The position numbers and the translations under genes are program-made. A model generated the notes under the pieces. It worked only from the letters and a program-made list of their open reading frames with translations, ran no database searches and was not told the origin of the DNA. A stretch of DNA of 64,000 bases from Bordetella genomosp. 5 (GTDB lineage Bacteria; Pseudomonadota; Gammaproteobacteria; Burkholderiales; Burkholderiaceae_B): contig NZ_NEVN01000013.1 in NCBI RefSeq assembly GCF_002261475.1, positions 310,001 through 374,000 on the forward strand, given 5' to 3'. How positions within the stretch are numbered: the stretch's first letter is position 1; each line of letters begins with the position of its first letter. This document shows positions 31,813 to 41,794 of the stretch, one piece after another.

Positions 31813-33786
31813 TCAAAGGGCCAGCGCGCGGTCCAGGCTCGCCTCGAAGCGGCGGGCATCCTGGAAGCCGATCACGCGCGCGTCCGCGAGCTCGCGGCCA
31901 CCGGGCGCGAAGAACATGATGCCGGGCGGGCCGAACAGCCGGAATCGCTTGAGCAGCGCGCGGTCGTCGGCATTATTGGCGGTCACGTCCGCCTGCAACA
32001 GCAGCATGCCCGACATCTTGGCGGCCACCGCCGGATCCGTGAACGTGAAACGCTCCATCTCGCGGCACGACACGCACCAGTCGGCGTAGAAATCCAGCAT
32101 GACCGGACGATCGCTGCGCGCCAGCACGGCGTCGAGCTCGGCCACCGTGCGCACCCGCTGAAAGTGGGTATCGTCGGCCGCGAACGTGGCGCCCGAGCCC
32201 GCCCGCGCGGCGAGATGGCCCAGCGGCTGCAGCACGTCGCGGCCGCCGCTGAGCGCGCCCACGAGCCAGGCCAGCGCGGCGAGTGCCAGCAGCAGCCCCA
32301 GGCCCTTGCCGAACATGCGCGCGGTGGTACGCGTGGCGCCCGGCGGCAGCGCCTCGAAGGCGCGCAGCATCACCGCGCCCACCATGGCCAGGAAGGCCCA
32401 GCCCAACATCTGCACCCAGGTCGGCAGCACCGGAATCAGCATCCACCAGGCAGTGCCCAGCAGCAGCATGCCGAACAGGCGCTTAACCCCGTCCATCCAG
32501 GCGCCCGCCTTGGGCAACAGCGCCCCGGCCGACGCGCCGACCACGAGCAGGGGCACGCCCATGCCCCACGCCAGCGCGAACAGCGCCGCGCCGCCCAGCA
32601 GGACATCGCCCGTCTGCGAGATATAGAGCAGCGCGCCCGCCAGCGGGGCCGCCACGCAGGGGCCCACGATGAGCGCGGAGATCGCGCCCATGAGCACGGC
32701 GCCCGTCACCCGCCCGCCCGGAATCCGGTTGGCGCGCTCGGTCAGGCGCGACTGCAGCGCGGCCGGCGCCTGCAGCGTATAGACATCGAACATCGCCAGC
32801 GCCAGCAACACCAGCAACACGGCGAACACGGACAGGATCCAGGGCGTCTGCAGCCAGGCCGCCAGACCCGCGCCGCTCAGCCCCGCAGCCACGCCCAGCG
32901 CGGTGTAGACCACCGACATGCCCAGCACGTAGGCGGCCGCCAGGCCCAGACCGCGGGCGCGCGACGGCGCGGCGCCGTCGTGGCCTGCGCCGAGCACGAT
33001 GGACGACAGGATGGGAATCATCGGCAGCACGCAGGGCGTCAGCGAAAGCAGAATGCCCAGCAACAGGAATACGCCCGCCGTCTGGAGCCAGCCCAGGCCG
33101 CCGATCGCATCGGCCAGCCCGGTGTCGCCGGCGCCGAGCAGCGCCGACAGACCCGTGGCGCCGCTGGTGTTCGAACCGCCGGCCGTGGCCGGCGCGCTGG
33201 GCGCGCTGGACGCGCTCGACGCGCCGCCCGCCAGGGCCAGTCCCACCCCCTTGGACAGGGCAAATCCGCCCGCCACGGGCGCGAGATCCACGACATGGTC
33301 CATCGGCGGATAGCACAGGCCCTTGTCCGCGCAGCCCTGGCTGGTGATGGTGATCCGCGCCGGTCCGCCGGCGCCGGCCGACACCGGCACGCGTATCGCG
33401 ATGTCCTGGTGGTACACCTCCATGTCCTTCTCGAACGTGGGGTCGTACTTGACCTCGCCCGCGGGATAAACGGCCTCGCCGAGCGTGATGGCCTGCGGGT
33501 CGTTCGCCTTGAGCGCGAAGCGCTCGCGGTACATGTAGTAGCCGGGCGCGACGCGATAGCGCAGCTCGAGCACATCGGGTGCGGGCATCGCGGCGCTGAA
33601 CACGAACGCCTTTTCGGGTGCCAGAAAATCCGCCTCGGTGGCGGCCTGGGCACGCGGCGCGAGCGCCAGCATCGCCGTCAGCAGCATCAGCGCAAGCAGG
33701 CACCACAGGCCCCAGGCGGATCTGACGGCGCCCGGTACATCGCGGGACAGGGCGCGGGCGTCCGCGGGGATGCGCATCGAAGACAT
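31813..33786 (-). CDS. dsbD: Thiol:disulfide interchange protein DsbD
   Basis: DsbD carries electrons from cytoplasmic thioredoxin across the inner membrane to periplasmic thiol reductants, including those that keep apocytochrome c reduced for System II maturation. The 657 residues show a signal peptide ending near ALAPRAQA and an N-terminal immunoglobulin-like domain with Cys pair GCADKGLCYPP. The eight-helix core has cysteines in SLTPCVLPMIP and VGPCVAAPL. A C-terminal thioredoxin domain carries WCVSC near residue 570. I used the ATG at 33786; a TTG two codons earlier and an ATG three codons later are alternatives. It follows cutA, a frequent neighbour. Confidence 0.95.
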   Translation of the reverse strand: MSSMRIPADARALSRDVPGAVRSAWGLWCLLALMLLTAMLALAPRAQAATEADFLAPEKAFVFSAAMPAPDVLELRYRVAPGYYMYRERFALKANDPQAITLGEAVYPAGEVKYDPTFEKDMEVYHQDIAIRVPVSAGAGGPARITITSQGCADKGLCYPPMDHVVDLAPVAGGFALSKGVGLALAGGASSASSAPSAPATAGGSNTSGATGLSALLGAGDTGLADAIGGLGWLQTAGVFLLLGILLSLTPCVLPMIPILSSIVLGAGHDGAAPSRARGLGLAAAYVLGMSVVYTALGVAAGLSGAGLAAWLQTPWILSVFAVLLVLLALAMFDVYTLQAPAALQSRLTERANRIPGGRVTGAVLMGAISALIVGPCVAAPLAGALLYISQTGDVLLGGAALFALAWGMGVPLLVVGASAGALLPKAGAWMDGVKRLFGMLLLGTAWWMLIPVLPTWVQMLGWAFLAMVGAVMLRAFEALPPGATRTTARMFGKGLGLLLALAALAWLVGALSGGRDVLQPLGHLAARAGSGATFAADDTHFQRVRTVAELDAVLARSDRPVMLDFYADWCVSCREMERFTFTDPAVAAKMSGMLLLQADVTANNADDRALLKRFRLFGPPGIMFFAPGGRELADARVIGFQDARRFEASLDRALAL

Positions 33787-33798
33787 GGACAACTCTGC

Positions 33799-34140
33799 TC
33801 AGTCGGCGCCCGGGGCGGCGGTCTGCTCGCGCACCCAGTCGAGATAGGAGGCGATACCGCCGATGACGGGCACCACGATGATTTCGGGAACGTCGTAGGG
33901 GTGCAGGCGCGCCAGCGCCTGCACCACGGCATGATGGGCGCCGTAGGTCGTCTTGATCGAGAGGGGCACTTCTTCCGCGCCTTCGACCTGCCCCTGCCAC
34001 CGGTAGATGGACAGCGCGGGCGCGCCAAGGTTCACGCAGGCGGCCAGCCCGTCTTCGACGAGCTCGTGCGCGATCCGCTTGGCCAGCAGCATGTCGGGCG
34101 CATTGCTGATGATCAGTACGACGTCGTCATCGCGCAACAT
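33799..34140 (-). CDS. cutA: Divalent-cation tolerance protein CutA
   Basis: This 113-residue protein is a CutA1-family trimer with a ferredoxin-like fold, linked in E. coli to copper tolerance though its exact role is unclear. Conserved features are LAACVNLGAPALSIYRWQG (family ACVN and SxYxWxG) and the C-terminal HPYDVPEIIVVPV. The ATG has AGGAGT six bases upstream; the frame is open further but that stretch is not conserved-looking. It precedes dsbD by 12 bases in a likely operon. Confidence 0.94.
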   Translation of the reverse strand: MLRDDDVVLIISNAPDMLLAKRIAHELVEDGLAACVNLGAPALSIYRWQGQVEGAEEVPLSIKTTYGAHHAVVQALARLHPYDVPEIIVVPVIGGIASYLDWVREQTAAPGAD

Positions 34141-34236
34141 GAACACTCCTGATTTAAGGCGGGTGCGGGGGAACTCGGAGTATTTTATCGGGAACGAGCG
34201 GCCATCCCGCCGCACAGGAGCCCAGGAGGACGCGCA

Positions 34237-34674
34237 ATGCCGGATTCATGCCTGTTCTGTCGTATTGCCCGGCACGAGCTGCCGGCGCACATCGTGCACG
34301 AAGACAGCCGGACGCTGGCCTTTCTCGATATCCACCCGGTGCGTCCGGGACATGTGCTGATCATTCCCAAGCAGCATTATCCCTACTTCGAAGACATGCC
34401 GGCCGATCTGGCCGGCCACATCGTCAATCTGGGACAGCGCCTGGCGCGCCAGATGAAGCGGCTGTATGCGGTCGAGCGCGTCGGGCTGGCCTTCACCGGC
34501 ATCCACGTGGCCCACGCTCATGCGCATATCGTGCCCATGCAGCATCCGCACGATCTCACGTCCACGCACTACATCGCCGAGCAGGATCTGACCTTCGTCA
34601 TGCCGCCGCAGGCCGATGCCGATGCGCTCGCGGCGACCGCCGAGTCGCTACGCGCCGCGGTCAGCGGCGACTGA
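34237..34674 (+). CDS. HIT family hydrolase
   Basis: This 145-residue protein belongs to the histidine triad superfamily of nucleotide hydrolases and transferases. The triad is HVAHAHAHIVP near residue 95 (HxHxH followed by a hydrophobic pair). The N-terminal CLFCRIARHELPAHIVHED contains the usual C-x2-C. Substrates of such proteins are AMP-linked compounds or dinucleoside polyphosphates. A strong AGGAGG sits upstream of the ATG. It is convergent to rplQ, sharing a terminator. Confidence 0.92.
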   Translation: MPDSCLFCRIARHELPAHIVHEDSRTLAFLDIHPVRPGHVLIIPKQHYPYFEDMPADLAGHIVNLGQRLARQMKRLYAVERVGLAFTGIHVAHAHAHIVPMQHPHDLTSTHYIAEQDLTFVMPPQADADALAATAESLRAAVSGD

Positions 34675-34678
34675 AAAA

Positions 34679-34709
34679 GCAAAAGCGGACCACGAGGGTC
34701 CGCTTTTGC
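34679..34709. terminator. Bidirectional terminator between the HIT gene and rplQ
   Basis: A perfect 13-bp stem (GCAAAAGCGGACC with GGTCCGCTTTTGC, five-base loop) carries A- and T-rich flanks, so it can end transcripts from both sides, including the long ribosomal operon on the minus strand. Confidence 0.9.
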
Positions 34710-34726
34710 CGCGAGTCGCGCCGAAT

Positions 34727-35119
34727 TTATTCGGCGGCGTCTGCTTCGGAAGCATCCACTTCCGGACGGTCGACCAGCTCCATGAAAGCCATGGGAGCGT
34801 TGTCGCCCTGACGGAAGCCCATCTTCAGGACACGGGTGTAGCCGCCGTTACGGGCCGCGTAGCGCGGGCCGATTTCGGCGAACAGCTTGACCACGGCGTC
34901 GCGATCGCGCAGACGGGCAAAAGCCAGGCGCTTGTTCGCGAGCGTGGGCTCCTTGCCCAGCGTGATGAGGGGTTCGATGACGCGGCGCAGTTCTTTCGCC
35001 TTGGGCAGCGTGGTCTTGATCGCTTCGTGAGTGATCAGCGAAACGGCCATGTTGCGGAACATGGCGAGACGATGGCTGCTGGTGCGATTGAGCTTACGCA
35101 GGCCGTTACCGTGACGCAT
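34727..35119 (-). CDS. rplQ: Ribosomal protein L17
   Basis: L17 is a large-subunit protein near the polypeptide exit tunnel. The 130 residues open with [17 protein letters not shown], the universal L17 start, and contain [18 protein letters not shown] and [17 protein letters not shown]. An AGGAAA lies upstream of the ATG. It ends the alpha operon, as in most proteobacteria, but a gap of 190 bases separates it from rpoA. That gap contains an imperfect G+C-rich stem at about 35239-35264. Confidence 0.98.
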   Translation of the reverse strand: MRHGNGLRKLNRTSSHRLAMFRNMAVSLITHEAIKTTLPKAKELRRVIEPLITLGKEPTLANKRLAFARLRDRDAVVKLFAEIGPRYAARNGGYTRVLKMGFRQGDNAPMAFMELVDRPEVDASEADAAE

Positions 35120-35309
35120 GGTATTTCCTTTGAATCTAGCGACAGCGTTTCCGCCATCTGGTTATCCGGTTCTTCTATCGCCTGTTGCCAGGACGCGGTC
35201 CGGTAAAAAGAATTGCATCGATTGATGCTCGGTTCGCCCCGCCACCGGCGTGAGCCGGCGGCGGAACATCGGCAACCCGCCCGCCATCGGGCCGGCTGCC
35301 GGATATGAC

Positions 35310-36296
35310 TTACGGGCGCTCGAGGCCCAGCGGGGGCCAGTTTTCGAGCTTCATGCCGAGCGTCAGGCCGCGTGCGGCCAGCACTTCCTTGATCTCGTTG
35401 AGCGACTTGCGACCCAGGTTCGGGGTCTTGAGCAGTTCGTTCTCGGTACGCTGGATCAGGTCGCCGATGTAGTAGATGTTTTCGGCCTTCAGGCAGTTGG
35501 CCGAACGCACCGTCAGCTCCAGGTCGTCGACCGGGCGCAGCAGCACCGGGTCGATCTGCGGCGTGCCGCGGACCGGGGCTTCGTACGAATCACCAGCGCC
35601 TTCGAGGGCGGCGAACACCGAGATCTGATCCATCAGGATGCGAGCCGATTGGCGCACCGCTTCCTCGGGCGAGATCACGCCGTTGGTTTCGATGTCCAGC
35701 ACCAGCTTGTCCAGGTCGGTACGCTGTTCCACACGGGCGCTTTCGACGGCGTAGCTTACGCGGCGAACCGGCGAGAACGAGGCGTCCAGCACGATGCGGC
35801 CGATCGTGTGGGTGCGGTCTTCCGACAGCGCGCGCACGTTACCGGGCACGTAGCCACGGCCCTTCTCGACCTTGATCTGCATCTCGAGCTTGCCAGCGTC
35901 GGTCAGATTGCAGATGGGGTGATCGGGGTTGATGATCTCGACGTCGTGCGGCAGCTCGATGTCGCTCGCCAGCACCTGGCCAGCACCATTCTTGCGCAGC
36001 ACGAGCGTGACTTCGTCACGGTTGTGCAGCTTGAAGACCACGCCCTTCAGGTTCAGCAGGATGTCGACGACATCTTCGCGAACGCCCGGGATGGTCGAGT
36101 ATTCGTGCACCACACCGGTCATCTGCACTTCGGTCGGCGCGTAGCCGGTCATCGAGGAGAGCAGAATGCGGCGCAGGGCGTTGCCCAGCGTGTGGCCGTA
36201 ACCGCGTTCGAACGGTTCCATCACGATCTTGGCGTGATTGGCACCAACCGGTTCGACTTCAATGGAGCGCGGCTTCAGAAAACCTTGAGTGGACAT
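35310..36296 (-). CDS. rpoA: RNA polymerase alpha subunit
   Basis: RpoA forms the dimer on which RNA polymerase assembles and contacts UP elements and activators. The 328 residues have the N-terminal assembly domain ([20 protein letters not shown], then [17 protein letters not shown]) and the C-terminal DNA-binding domain ([20 protein letters not shown] followed by [20 protein letters not shown]). AAGGAAA precedes the ATG. It is separated from rpsD by 214 bases with three hairpins, unlike the tight spacing elsewhere in the operon. Confidence 0.99.
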   Translation of the reverse strand: MSTQGFLKPRSIEVEPVGANHAKIVMEPFERGYGHTLGNALRRILLSSMTGYAPTEVQMTGVVHEYSTIPGVREDVVDILLNLKGVVFKLHNRDEVTLVLRKNGAGQVLASDIELPHDVEIINPDHPICNLTDAGKLEMQIKVEKGRGYVPGNVRALSEDRTHTIGRIVLDASFSPVRRVSYAVESARVEQRTDLDKLVLDIETNGVISPEEAVRQSARILMDQISVFAALEGAGDSYEAPVRGTPQIDPVLLRPVDDLELTVRSANCLKAENIYYIGDLIQRTENELLKTPNLGRKSLNEIKEVLAARGLTLGMKLENWPPLGLERP

Positions 36297-36373
36297 GTAC
36301 TGATTTCCTTTTCAATACCCTCGGCTCGTTACACCGATAAGGCTGATGGAATGAAGGGGGACTGCAAAACATA

Positions 36374-36391
36374 CGGTGCCGGAGAGCACCG
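36374..36391 (-). other. Hairpin 3 in the rpsD-rpoA spacer
   Basis: CGGTGC and GCACCG pair around a six-base loop. It is the hairpin nearest to rpoA of three in the spacer. Confidence 0.5.
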
Positions 36392-36400
36392 GGCATTACT

Positions 36401-36446
36401 ACCGCAAAGCCCGCCACGCCAAATTGGCGAGGGCGGGCTGTGCGGT
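36401..36446 (-). other. Hairpin 2 in the rpsD-rpoA spacer (long stem)
   Basis: Three collinear arms (ACCGCA/TGCGGT, AGCCCGCC/GGCGGGCT, CGCCAA/TTGGCG) give a stem of 20 pairs with only small bulges. On the minus strand the last arm ends GGCGGGCTTTGCGGT, so it is not a classical T-run terminator. It may be an attenuator, a processing site, or a barrier that sets the rpoA level. Confidence 0.65.
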
Positions 36447-36482
36447 ATGACGTGCGCGGCTGACCGCGGTGATGCAAAGCGA

Positions 36483-36501
36483 GCCCCGTGCGAGACGGGG
36501 C
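36483..36501 (-). other. Hairpin 1 in the rpsD-rpoA spacer
   Basis: GCCCCGT and ACGGGGC pair around a five-base loop, 10 bases after the rpsD stop codon. Confidence 0.55.
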
Positions 36502-36510
36502 CTGCTGCAA

Positions 36511-37134
36511 TCAACGCGAGTACAGTTCGACGACCATCGATTCGTTGATGTCGCGAGCGACGTCAGCGCGATCGGGTGCCGACTTGAACGTACCGGCCAT
36601 CTTGCTGGTGTCGACTTCGACCCATTGCGGGATGCCGATGCTCGAAGCCAGATCCAGCGCTTCGCGGATACGACCTTGCTTCTTGGCGGCTTCACGCACG
36701 GTGATGATGTCACCGGCCTTGACCAGCATCGAAGCGATGTCAGCCGTGTGGCCGTTCAGTTCGATGGCGCGGTGGCTCACCAGCTGGCGAGCTTCGGCGC
36801 GCGTCGAGCCGAAGCCCATGCGGTAGACGACGTTGTCCAGACGCGATTCCAGCAGCTGGATCAGCGTTTCGCCGGTGTTGCCACGGCGGCGTTCGGCTTC
36901 AGCGAAGTACTTGCGGAACTGCTTTTCCAGCACGCCGTACATGCGCTTCAGTTTTTGCTTTTCACGCAGCTGCAGACCGTAGTCGGAGGTGCGGGCACCC
37001 GAAGTGCGGCCATGCTGACCGGGCTTGGAATCCAGCTTGCACTTGGAATCCAGCGAGCGACGGGCGCTCTTCAGGAACAGGTCAGTACCCTCGCGGCGCG
37101 AGAGCTTGCACTTGGGTCCAGTATAACGAGCCAT
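36511..37134 (-). CDS. rpsD: Ribosomal protein S4
   Basis: S4 starts assembly of the small-subunit body by binding 16S rRNA and, in E. coli, represses the alpha operon. The 207 residues open [20 protein letters not shown] and contain the S4 RNA-binding domain ([20 protein letters not shown], then [12 protein letters not shown], about residues 95-125). It follows rpsK by 12 bases. Confidence 0.99.
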   Translation of the reverse strand: MARYTGPKCKLSRREGTDLFLKSARRSLDSKCKLDSKPGQHGRTSGARTSDYGLQLREKQKLKRMYGVLEKQFRKYFAEAERRRGNTGETLIQLLESRLDNVVYRMGFGSTRAEARQLVSHRAIELNGHTADIASMLVKAGDIITVREAAKKQGRIREALDLASSIGIPQWVEVDTSKMAGTFKSAPDRADVARDINESMVVELYSR

Positions 37135-37146
37135 TTTGGATTCCCT

Positions 37147-37548
37147 TTAGATACGACGACGCTTCGGCGGACGGCAGCCGTTGTGCGGAACGGGCGTGAT
37201 GTCGGCAATGCTCGAGATCTTGATGCCCAGCGCGTTGAGCGCGCGGACCGACGATTCGCGGCCAGGACCGGGGCCCTTGATGCGAACTTCGAGCGTCTTG
37301 ATGCCGTATTCCATCGCCACGCGGCCAGCCGTTTCCGCTGCCACCTGAGCGGCGAACGGGGTCGACTTGCGCGAGCCCTTGAAGCCAGCACCACCCGAGG
37401 TCGCCCACGACAGAGCGTTGCCTTGACGGTCGGTGATGGTGATGATGGTGTTGTTGAACGACGCGTGAACGTGCGCGATGCCGTCCGAGACGTTCTTCTT
37501 GACCTTTTTGCGCACGCGCGAAGCGCCGCTGGTGGAAGCTTTCGCCAT
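37147..37548 (-). CDS. rpsK: Ribosomal protein S11
   Basis: S11 sits on the platform of the small subunit. The 133 residues include [20 protein letters not shown] and the C-terminal [18 protein letters not shown], both strongly conserved. It lies between rpsM and rpsD in the alpha operon with 14- and 12-base gaps. Confidence 0.99.
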
Positions 37549-37562
37549 AATCTATTCCTCGA

Positions 37563-37928
37563 TTATTTCTTCAGGGACGCAGCAGCACGACGCGGGCCCT
37601 TACGGGTGCGAGCGTTGGTGCGAGTGCGCTGGCCACGTACGGGCAGGCCGCGCTTGTGACGCATACCGCGATACGTACCCAGGTCGATCAAACGCTTGAT
37701 CGAGAGCTGTACTTCACGACGCAGGTCGCCTTCAACGGTGAACACGCCAACGTGTTCACGGATGCGCTCCAACTCGGCGTCGGTCAGATCCTTGACCTTT
37801 TTGGTAACGGGTACACCAGCAGCTTCGCAAATCTTGCGGGCGCGCGTACGACCGATGCCAAAAATGGCGGTCAGGCCGATCTCGGCGTGCTGTTGCGGCG
37901 GAATGTTAATGCCAGCAATACGGGCCAT
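37563..37928 (-). CDS. rpsM: Ribosomal protein S13
   Basis: S13 in the head of the small subunit contacts tRNA and the large subunit. The 121 residues open [20 protein letters not shown] and end with the basic tail [19 protein letters not shown] typical of the family. It is the first gene of the alpha group, 41 bases after rpmJ. Confidence 0.99.
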   Translation of the reverse strand: MARIAGINIPPQQHAEIGLTAIFGIGRTRARKICEAAGVPVTKKVKDLTDAELERIREHVGVFTVEGDLRREVQLSIKRLIDLGTYRGMRHKRGLPVRGQRTRTNARTRKGPRRAAASLKK

Positions 37929-37969
37929 GACTGTTCCTTGAATTAATCCGTTGCGTCACTAACCTGGGG

Positions 37970-38083
37970 TTAGCCTTGACGCTGCTTGTGACGCGGGTCA
38001 GTGCAGATGACGCGCACCACGCCGTGACGTTTGATAACTTTGCAGTTGCGGCAGATCCGCTTAACCGATGCCATTACTTTCAT
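37970..38083 (-). CDS. rpmJ: Ribosomal protein L36
   Basis: This 37-codon gene, easily missed because of its size, reads [20 protein letters not shown] and ends [10 protein letters not shown]. The C-x2-C pair, a third Cys and a His form the zinc site, so it is the zinc-binding type of L36. It lies between infA and rpsM as in other proteobacteria. Confidence 0.97.
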
Positions 38084-38117
38084 GGTTGACTCCTAATTTT
38101 CCGTAACCCGGTCCGCT

Positions 38118-38336
38118 TCACTTGGAGCGGAAGACAATTCGTGCTCGTGTCAGGTCGTAGGGCGTGAGCTCCACTGTGACCTTGTCGCCAGGCAGAATCC
38201 GGATGTAATGCATGCGCATCTTGCCGGAAATATGGCCCAACACCACGTGGCCGTTTTCGAGCTTGACGCGGAATGTCGCGTTGGGGAGGTTCTCAAGAAC
38301 CTCGCCCTGCATCTGGATGACGTCGTCCTTGGACAT
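38118..38336 (-). CDS. infA: Translation initiation factor IF-1
   Basis: IF-1 is a 72-residue OB-fold factor that blocks the ribosomal A site during initiation. It opens [20 protein letters not shown] and contains [20 protein letters not shown]. Its place between secY and rpmJ inside the spc/alpha group is the usual betaproteobacterial arrangement. Many Burkholderiales have a second infA elsewhere; that is not visible here. Confidence 0.97.
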   Translation of the reverse strand: MSKDDVIQMQGEVLENLPNATFRVKLENGHVVLGHISGKMRMHYIRILPGDKVTVELTPYDLTRARIVFRSK

Positions 38337-38345
38337 TATTTTTGC

Positions 38346-39671
38346 TTACCGCATGGGCAAACCCGAACCCTTGAAGTTGGCCTTCTTGAGCAGCGAGTCG
38401 TATTGGTGCGACATCATGTAGGCCTGTACTTGCGCCATGAAATCCATCGTCACCACAACAATAATCAACAGGGACGTTCCACCAAAGTAGAACGGTACGT
38501 TCCAACGCATCACCAAGAATTCCGGGAGCAAACACACCAGCGTGATGTACAGGGCACCAGCCAGCGTGAGACGCATCAGGATCTTGTCGATGTAACGCGC
38601 GGTTTGCTCACCAGGACGAATGCCCGGGACGAACGCACCGCTCTTCTTCAGGTTGTCTGCCGTTTCGCGGCTGTTGAACACCAGAGCCGTGTAGAAAAAG
38701 CAGAAGAAGATGATCGCGACCGAATACAGCGTGATGTAAAGCGGTTGACGAGGTTCGAGCGCGGCAGCCAGGTCCCGCAGCCAGATCATGCTCTCGCCGG
38801 TGGAAAACCAGCTCGTGATCGTGGCCGGGAACAGGATGATCGACGATGCGAAGATCGGCGGAATCACACCTGCCATGTTCAGCTTGAGCGGCAGATGCGA
38901 GCTCTGACCACCGTAGACCTTGTTGCCCACCTGACGCTTTGCGTAGTTGACCGTGATCTTGCGTTGACCGCGTTCTACGAACACGACGAACGCCGTCACG
39001 AGCACCACCAGCGCCACGATGAACAGTGCCGACAGCACCGACATCGCATTGGTACGCACCAGATCCAGCAGCCCGGCCAGCGCCGTGGGCAAGCCCGCGA
39101 CGATACCGGCGAAGATCAGAATCGAGATCCCGTTACCCAGACCACGCTCAGTGATCTGTTCACCCAGCCACATGACGAACATGGTGCCGGTGACCAGGGT
39201 CACCACCGTGGTAAAGCGGAACAACATGCCCGGATCGACAACAAGACCAGGCTGCGATTCCAGCGCCACCGAAATGCCCACAGCTTGCACCAGCGCCAGC
39301 AACACAGTGCCGTAGCGGGTGTACTGGGTGATCTTGCGCCGGCCGGCTTCGCCCTCTTTCTTGAGCGCTTCCAGCGACGGCACCACCACCGACATCAACT
39401 GCATGATGATGGATGCCGAAATGTACGGCATGATCCCCAGGGCAAAGATCGAAAAGCGCGAAAGCGCACCGCCCGAGAACATGTTGAACAGGCCCAGGAT
39501 CCCGCCCTGGTTCTGGCGGAACAAGTCCGCCAGCGCGTCCGGATTGATGCCCGGAACGGGGATGTGAGTACCGAGACGGTAAACCACAAGGGCGAGAATC
39601 AGGAACACGAGACGGCGTTTAAGATCGCCGTACCGCGAACCGGATTTGCCCAGTGCCTGCGCATTAGCCAC
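38346..39671 (-). CDS. secY: Preprotein translocase subunit SecY
   Basis: SecY is the ten-helix channel of the Sec translocon in the inner membrane. The 441 residues show the plug and first helices ([20 protein letters not shown]), and the cytoplasmic loops used by SecA and ribosomes ([20 protein letters not shown], and [20 protein letters not shown] followed by [14 protein letters not shown]). It starts with GTG preceded by GAGGTGA. It follows rplO by 14 bases, as in other spc operons. Confidence 0.98.
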   Translation of the reverse strand: MANAQALGKSGSRYGDLKRRLVFLILALVVYRLGTHIPVPGINPDALADLFRQNQGGILGLFNMFSGGALSRFSIFALGIMPYISASIIMQLMSVVVPSLEALKKEGEAGRRKITQYTRYGTVLLALVQAVGISVALESQPGLVVDPGMLFRFTTVVTLVTGTMFVMWLGEQITERGLGNGISILIFAGIVAGLPTALAGLLDLVRTNAMSVLSALFIVALVVLVTAFVVFVERGQRKITVNYAKRQVGNKVYGGQSSHLPLKLNMAGVIPPIFASSIILFPATITSWFSTGESMIWLRDLAAALEPRQPLYITLYSVAIIFFCFFYTALVFNSRETADNLKKSGAFVPGIRPGEQTARYIDKILMRLTLAGALYITLVCLLPEFLVMRWNVPFYFGGTSLLIIVVVTMDFMAQVQAYMMSHQYDSLLKKANFKGSGLPMR

Positions 39672-39685
39672 GCGTCACCTCGCTA

Positions 39686-40126
39686 TCAAGCAAGCGAACC
39701 GCCCGCGGCTTCGATCGCGGCGCGAGCGCCGGCCGTTGCCGTGATGCCGCGAAGCACCACTTTGCGCGAGAGTTCACCCGACTTGATGACCTTGGCGTAA
39801 CGAACGCCTTGGCCAACCACGCCAGCAGCCTTCAGGGCCTGCACGTCGACTTCTTCGACGGACAGAGCCTGCAGGTCGGACAGGCGCACTTCAGCGTGGA
39901 GGTGCTGACCCAGCGGGGTGAAACCGCGCTTGGGCAGACGACGCTGCAGCGGCATCTGACCGCCTTCGAAGCCAACCTTGTGGAAACCGCCCGAACGCGA
40001 CTTCTGACCCTTGTGACCACGGCCGGCGGTCTTACCCAGACCCGAACCGATGCCACGGCCGACGCGGCGCTTGGCGTGCTTGGCACCCTCGGCGGGCTTC
40101 AGCGAATTGAGTTGAATATTCGACAT
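39686..40126 (-). CDS. rplO: Ribosomal protein L15
   Basis: L15 is a late-assembling large-subunit protein. The 146 residues start [20 protein letters not shown] and show the Gly/Arg-rich family stretch [20 protein letters not shown]. It follows rpmD by nine bases. Confidence 0.99.
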   Translation of the reverse strand: MSNIQLNSLKPAEGAKHAKRRVGRGIGSGLGKTAGRGHKGQKSRSGGFHKVGFEGGQMPLQRRLPKRGFTPLGQHLHAEVRLSDLQALSVEEVDVQALKAAGVVGQGVRYAKVIKSGELSRKVVLRGITATAGARAAIEAAGGSLA

Positions 40127-40135
40127 CGTGATTCC

Positions 40136-40321
40136 TTAGGCTTCCGAGACGGTCACCAGATAATCCACTTTACGGATCATCCCGCGAACCTCGGGCGTGT
40201 CGACCAGAACGCGGCTGCTGTTCAGGCCGCGCAGACCCAGACCACGAACGGTGTCGCGGTGGGACTGCTTCGTACCGATCACAGAGCGCACGAGCGTAAC
40301 TTTGATCTGCTTCTGAGCCAT
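40136..40321 (-). CDS. rpmD: Ribosomal protein L30
   Basis: L30 is a small large-subunit protein of 61 residues, beginning [20 protein letters not shown] and containing [20 protein letters not shown]. It lies three bases after rpsE. Its length matches the bacterial family. Confidence 0.98.
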   Translation of the reverse strand: MAQKQIKVTLVRSVIGTKQSHRDTVRGLGLRGLNSSRVLVDTPEVRGMIRKVDYLVTVSEA

Positions 40322-40324
40322 GAT

Positions 40325-40846
40325 TTACCCCAGGATTTCTTCGACGGACTTGCCGCGCTTGGCAGCAACTTCCGCCGGAGTCAGGGAAGCGCGCAGACCA
40401 TTCAACGTGGCGCGAACCATGTTGTAGGGGTTGCTCGAGCCGAGGCTCTTGGCAACCACGTTACGCACACCCATCACTTCGAAAATAGCGCGCATCGGGC
40501 CGCCGGCGATCACGCCGGTACCTTCAGCTGCCGGCGAGATCAGCACCGTCGAGGCGCCGTGCTTGCCGACCACAGTGTGGAACAGCGTGCCGTTCTTCAG
40601 AGCAACCTTGAACATGCCACGACGGGCCTGTTCCATCGCCTTCTGGACCGAGACCGGCACTTCACGCGCCTTGCCCTTGCCCATGCCGATGCGGCCGTCG
40701 CCATCGCCAACCACGGTCAGCGCTGCGAAGCTCATGGTGCGACCACCCTTCACAACCTTGCTGACGCGGTTGACCGCGATCATCTTTTCGCGCAGGCCGT
40801 CGTCGTTCTCTTTTTCCGCGGCGCCCTTGCCTTGTACTTTAGCCAT
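40325..40846 (-). CDS. rpsE: Ribosomal protein S5
   Basis: S5 affects decoding accuracy on the small subunit. The 173 residues include the dsRNA-binding-like domain ([20 protein letters not shown], then [17 protein letters not shown]) and the C-terminal fold with GAGVIAGGP-like [20 protein letters not shown]. Mutations in this protein give spectinomycin resistance in E. coli. It precedes rpmD by three bases. Confidence 0.99.
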   Translation of the reverse strand: MAKVQGKGAAEKENDDGLREKMIAVNRVSKVVKGGRTMSFAALTVVGDGDGRIGMGKGKAREVPVSVQKAMEQARRGMFKVALKNGTLFHTVVGKHGASTVLISPAAEGTGVIAGGPMRAIFEVMGVRNVVAKSLGSSNPYNMVRATLNGLRASLTPAEVAAKRGKSVEEILG

Positions 40847-40861
40847 TTGACAGATCCTCGC

Positions 40862-41227
40862 TTAGAACTTCAGGCCGGCTTCACGCGCGGCATCGGCCAG
40901 CGCCTTGACGCGGCCATGGTAACGAAAGCCCGAGCGATCGAAGGCAACCAGTTCGATACCGGCGGCCTTGGCCTTTTCGGCGACACGCTTGCCGATCAGA
41001 GCGGCGGCGGCGGCATTGCCACCCGCGCCAGTCTGGCCAGCCAGTTGGGTGCGCACTTCGGCTTCCAGCGTCGAGGCGCTGACGACCACACGATCGCCTT
41101 CCGGCGAAATGATGTTCGCGTAGATGTGCAGGTTCGAGCGGAAGACCGAGAGGCGATGAACGCCGAGCTGCGTGATCTTCCGACGGGTCGGAACCGCACG
41201 ACGCAAACGGGATACTTTTTTGTCCAT
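40862..41227 (-). CDS. rplR: Ribosomal protein L18
   Basis: L18 binds 5S rRNA with L5 and L25. The 121 residues show [20 protein letters not shown] in the N-terminal half and end [20 protein letters not shown], as in the family. It lies between rplF and rpsE. Confidence 0.99.
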   Translation of the reverse strand: MDKKVSRLRRAVPTRRKITQLGVHRLSVFRSNLHIYANIISPEGDRVVVSASTLEAEVRTQLAGQTGAGGNAAAAALIGKRVAEKAKAAGIELVAFDRSGFRYHGRVKALADAAREAGLKF

Positions 41228-41248
41228 GATTCGTCCTTGCGTGCGCCG

Positions 41249-41782
41249 TTATTTCTTCTTGGTTTCTTTGATGACGACGCGTTCGTCCGAGTAACGCACG
41301 CCCTTGCCCTTGTAGGGTTCGGGTTCGCGGTACGCGCGGATTTCAGCGGCCACCTGACCGACGACTTGCTTGTTCGGGCCCTTGATGATGATTTCCGTCT
41401 GGGTGGGGCACTCGGCCTTCACGCCGGCGGGCAGCTTGTGCACGACGTCGTGGGAGAAACCGAGTTGCAGCTTGACGGCATCACCTTGGACCTGGGCACG
41501 ATAGCCCACGCCTACGAGGTTCAGCTTGCGTTCGAAGCCCTTGCTCACACCGGTCACCATGTTGGCGACCAGGGCGCGCACGGTGCCCGACATGGCGTTG
41601 GCGTGACGGGACTCGTCGGCGGCGGCAAACGTGAGCTTGCTGCCTTCCAGAACGATGTTCACGTCACCGGTCAGCGCCTGGTCCAGGGAACCCAGCGGGC
41701 CCTTGACGGTGATCTGATCCTGCTGGATGTTGGCTTCAACACCCTTGGGCAGTTCGACCGGATATTTAGCGATACGCGACAT
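41249..41782 (-). CDS. rplF: Ribosomal protein L6
   Basis: L6 near the GTPase centre supports elongation-factor binding. The 177 residues contain two related domains and the C-terminal signature [20 protein letters not shown]. It follows rpsH by 12 bases. Confidence 0.99.
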   Translation of the reverse strand: MSRIAKYPVELPKGVEANIQQDQITVKGPLGSLDQALTGDVNIVLEGSKLTFAAADESRHANAMSGTVRALVANMVTGVSKGFERKLNLVGVGYRAQVQGDAVKLQLGFSHDVVHKLPAGVKAECPTQTEIIIKGPNKQVVGQVAAEIRAYREPEPYKGKGVRYSDERVVIKETKKK

Positions 41783-41794
41783 TAGAATTTCTCC

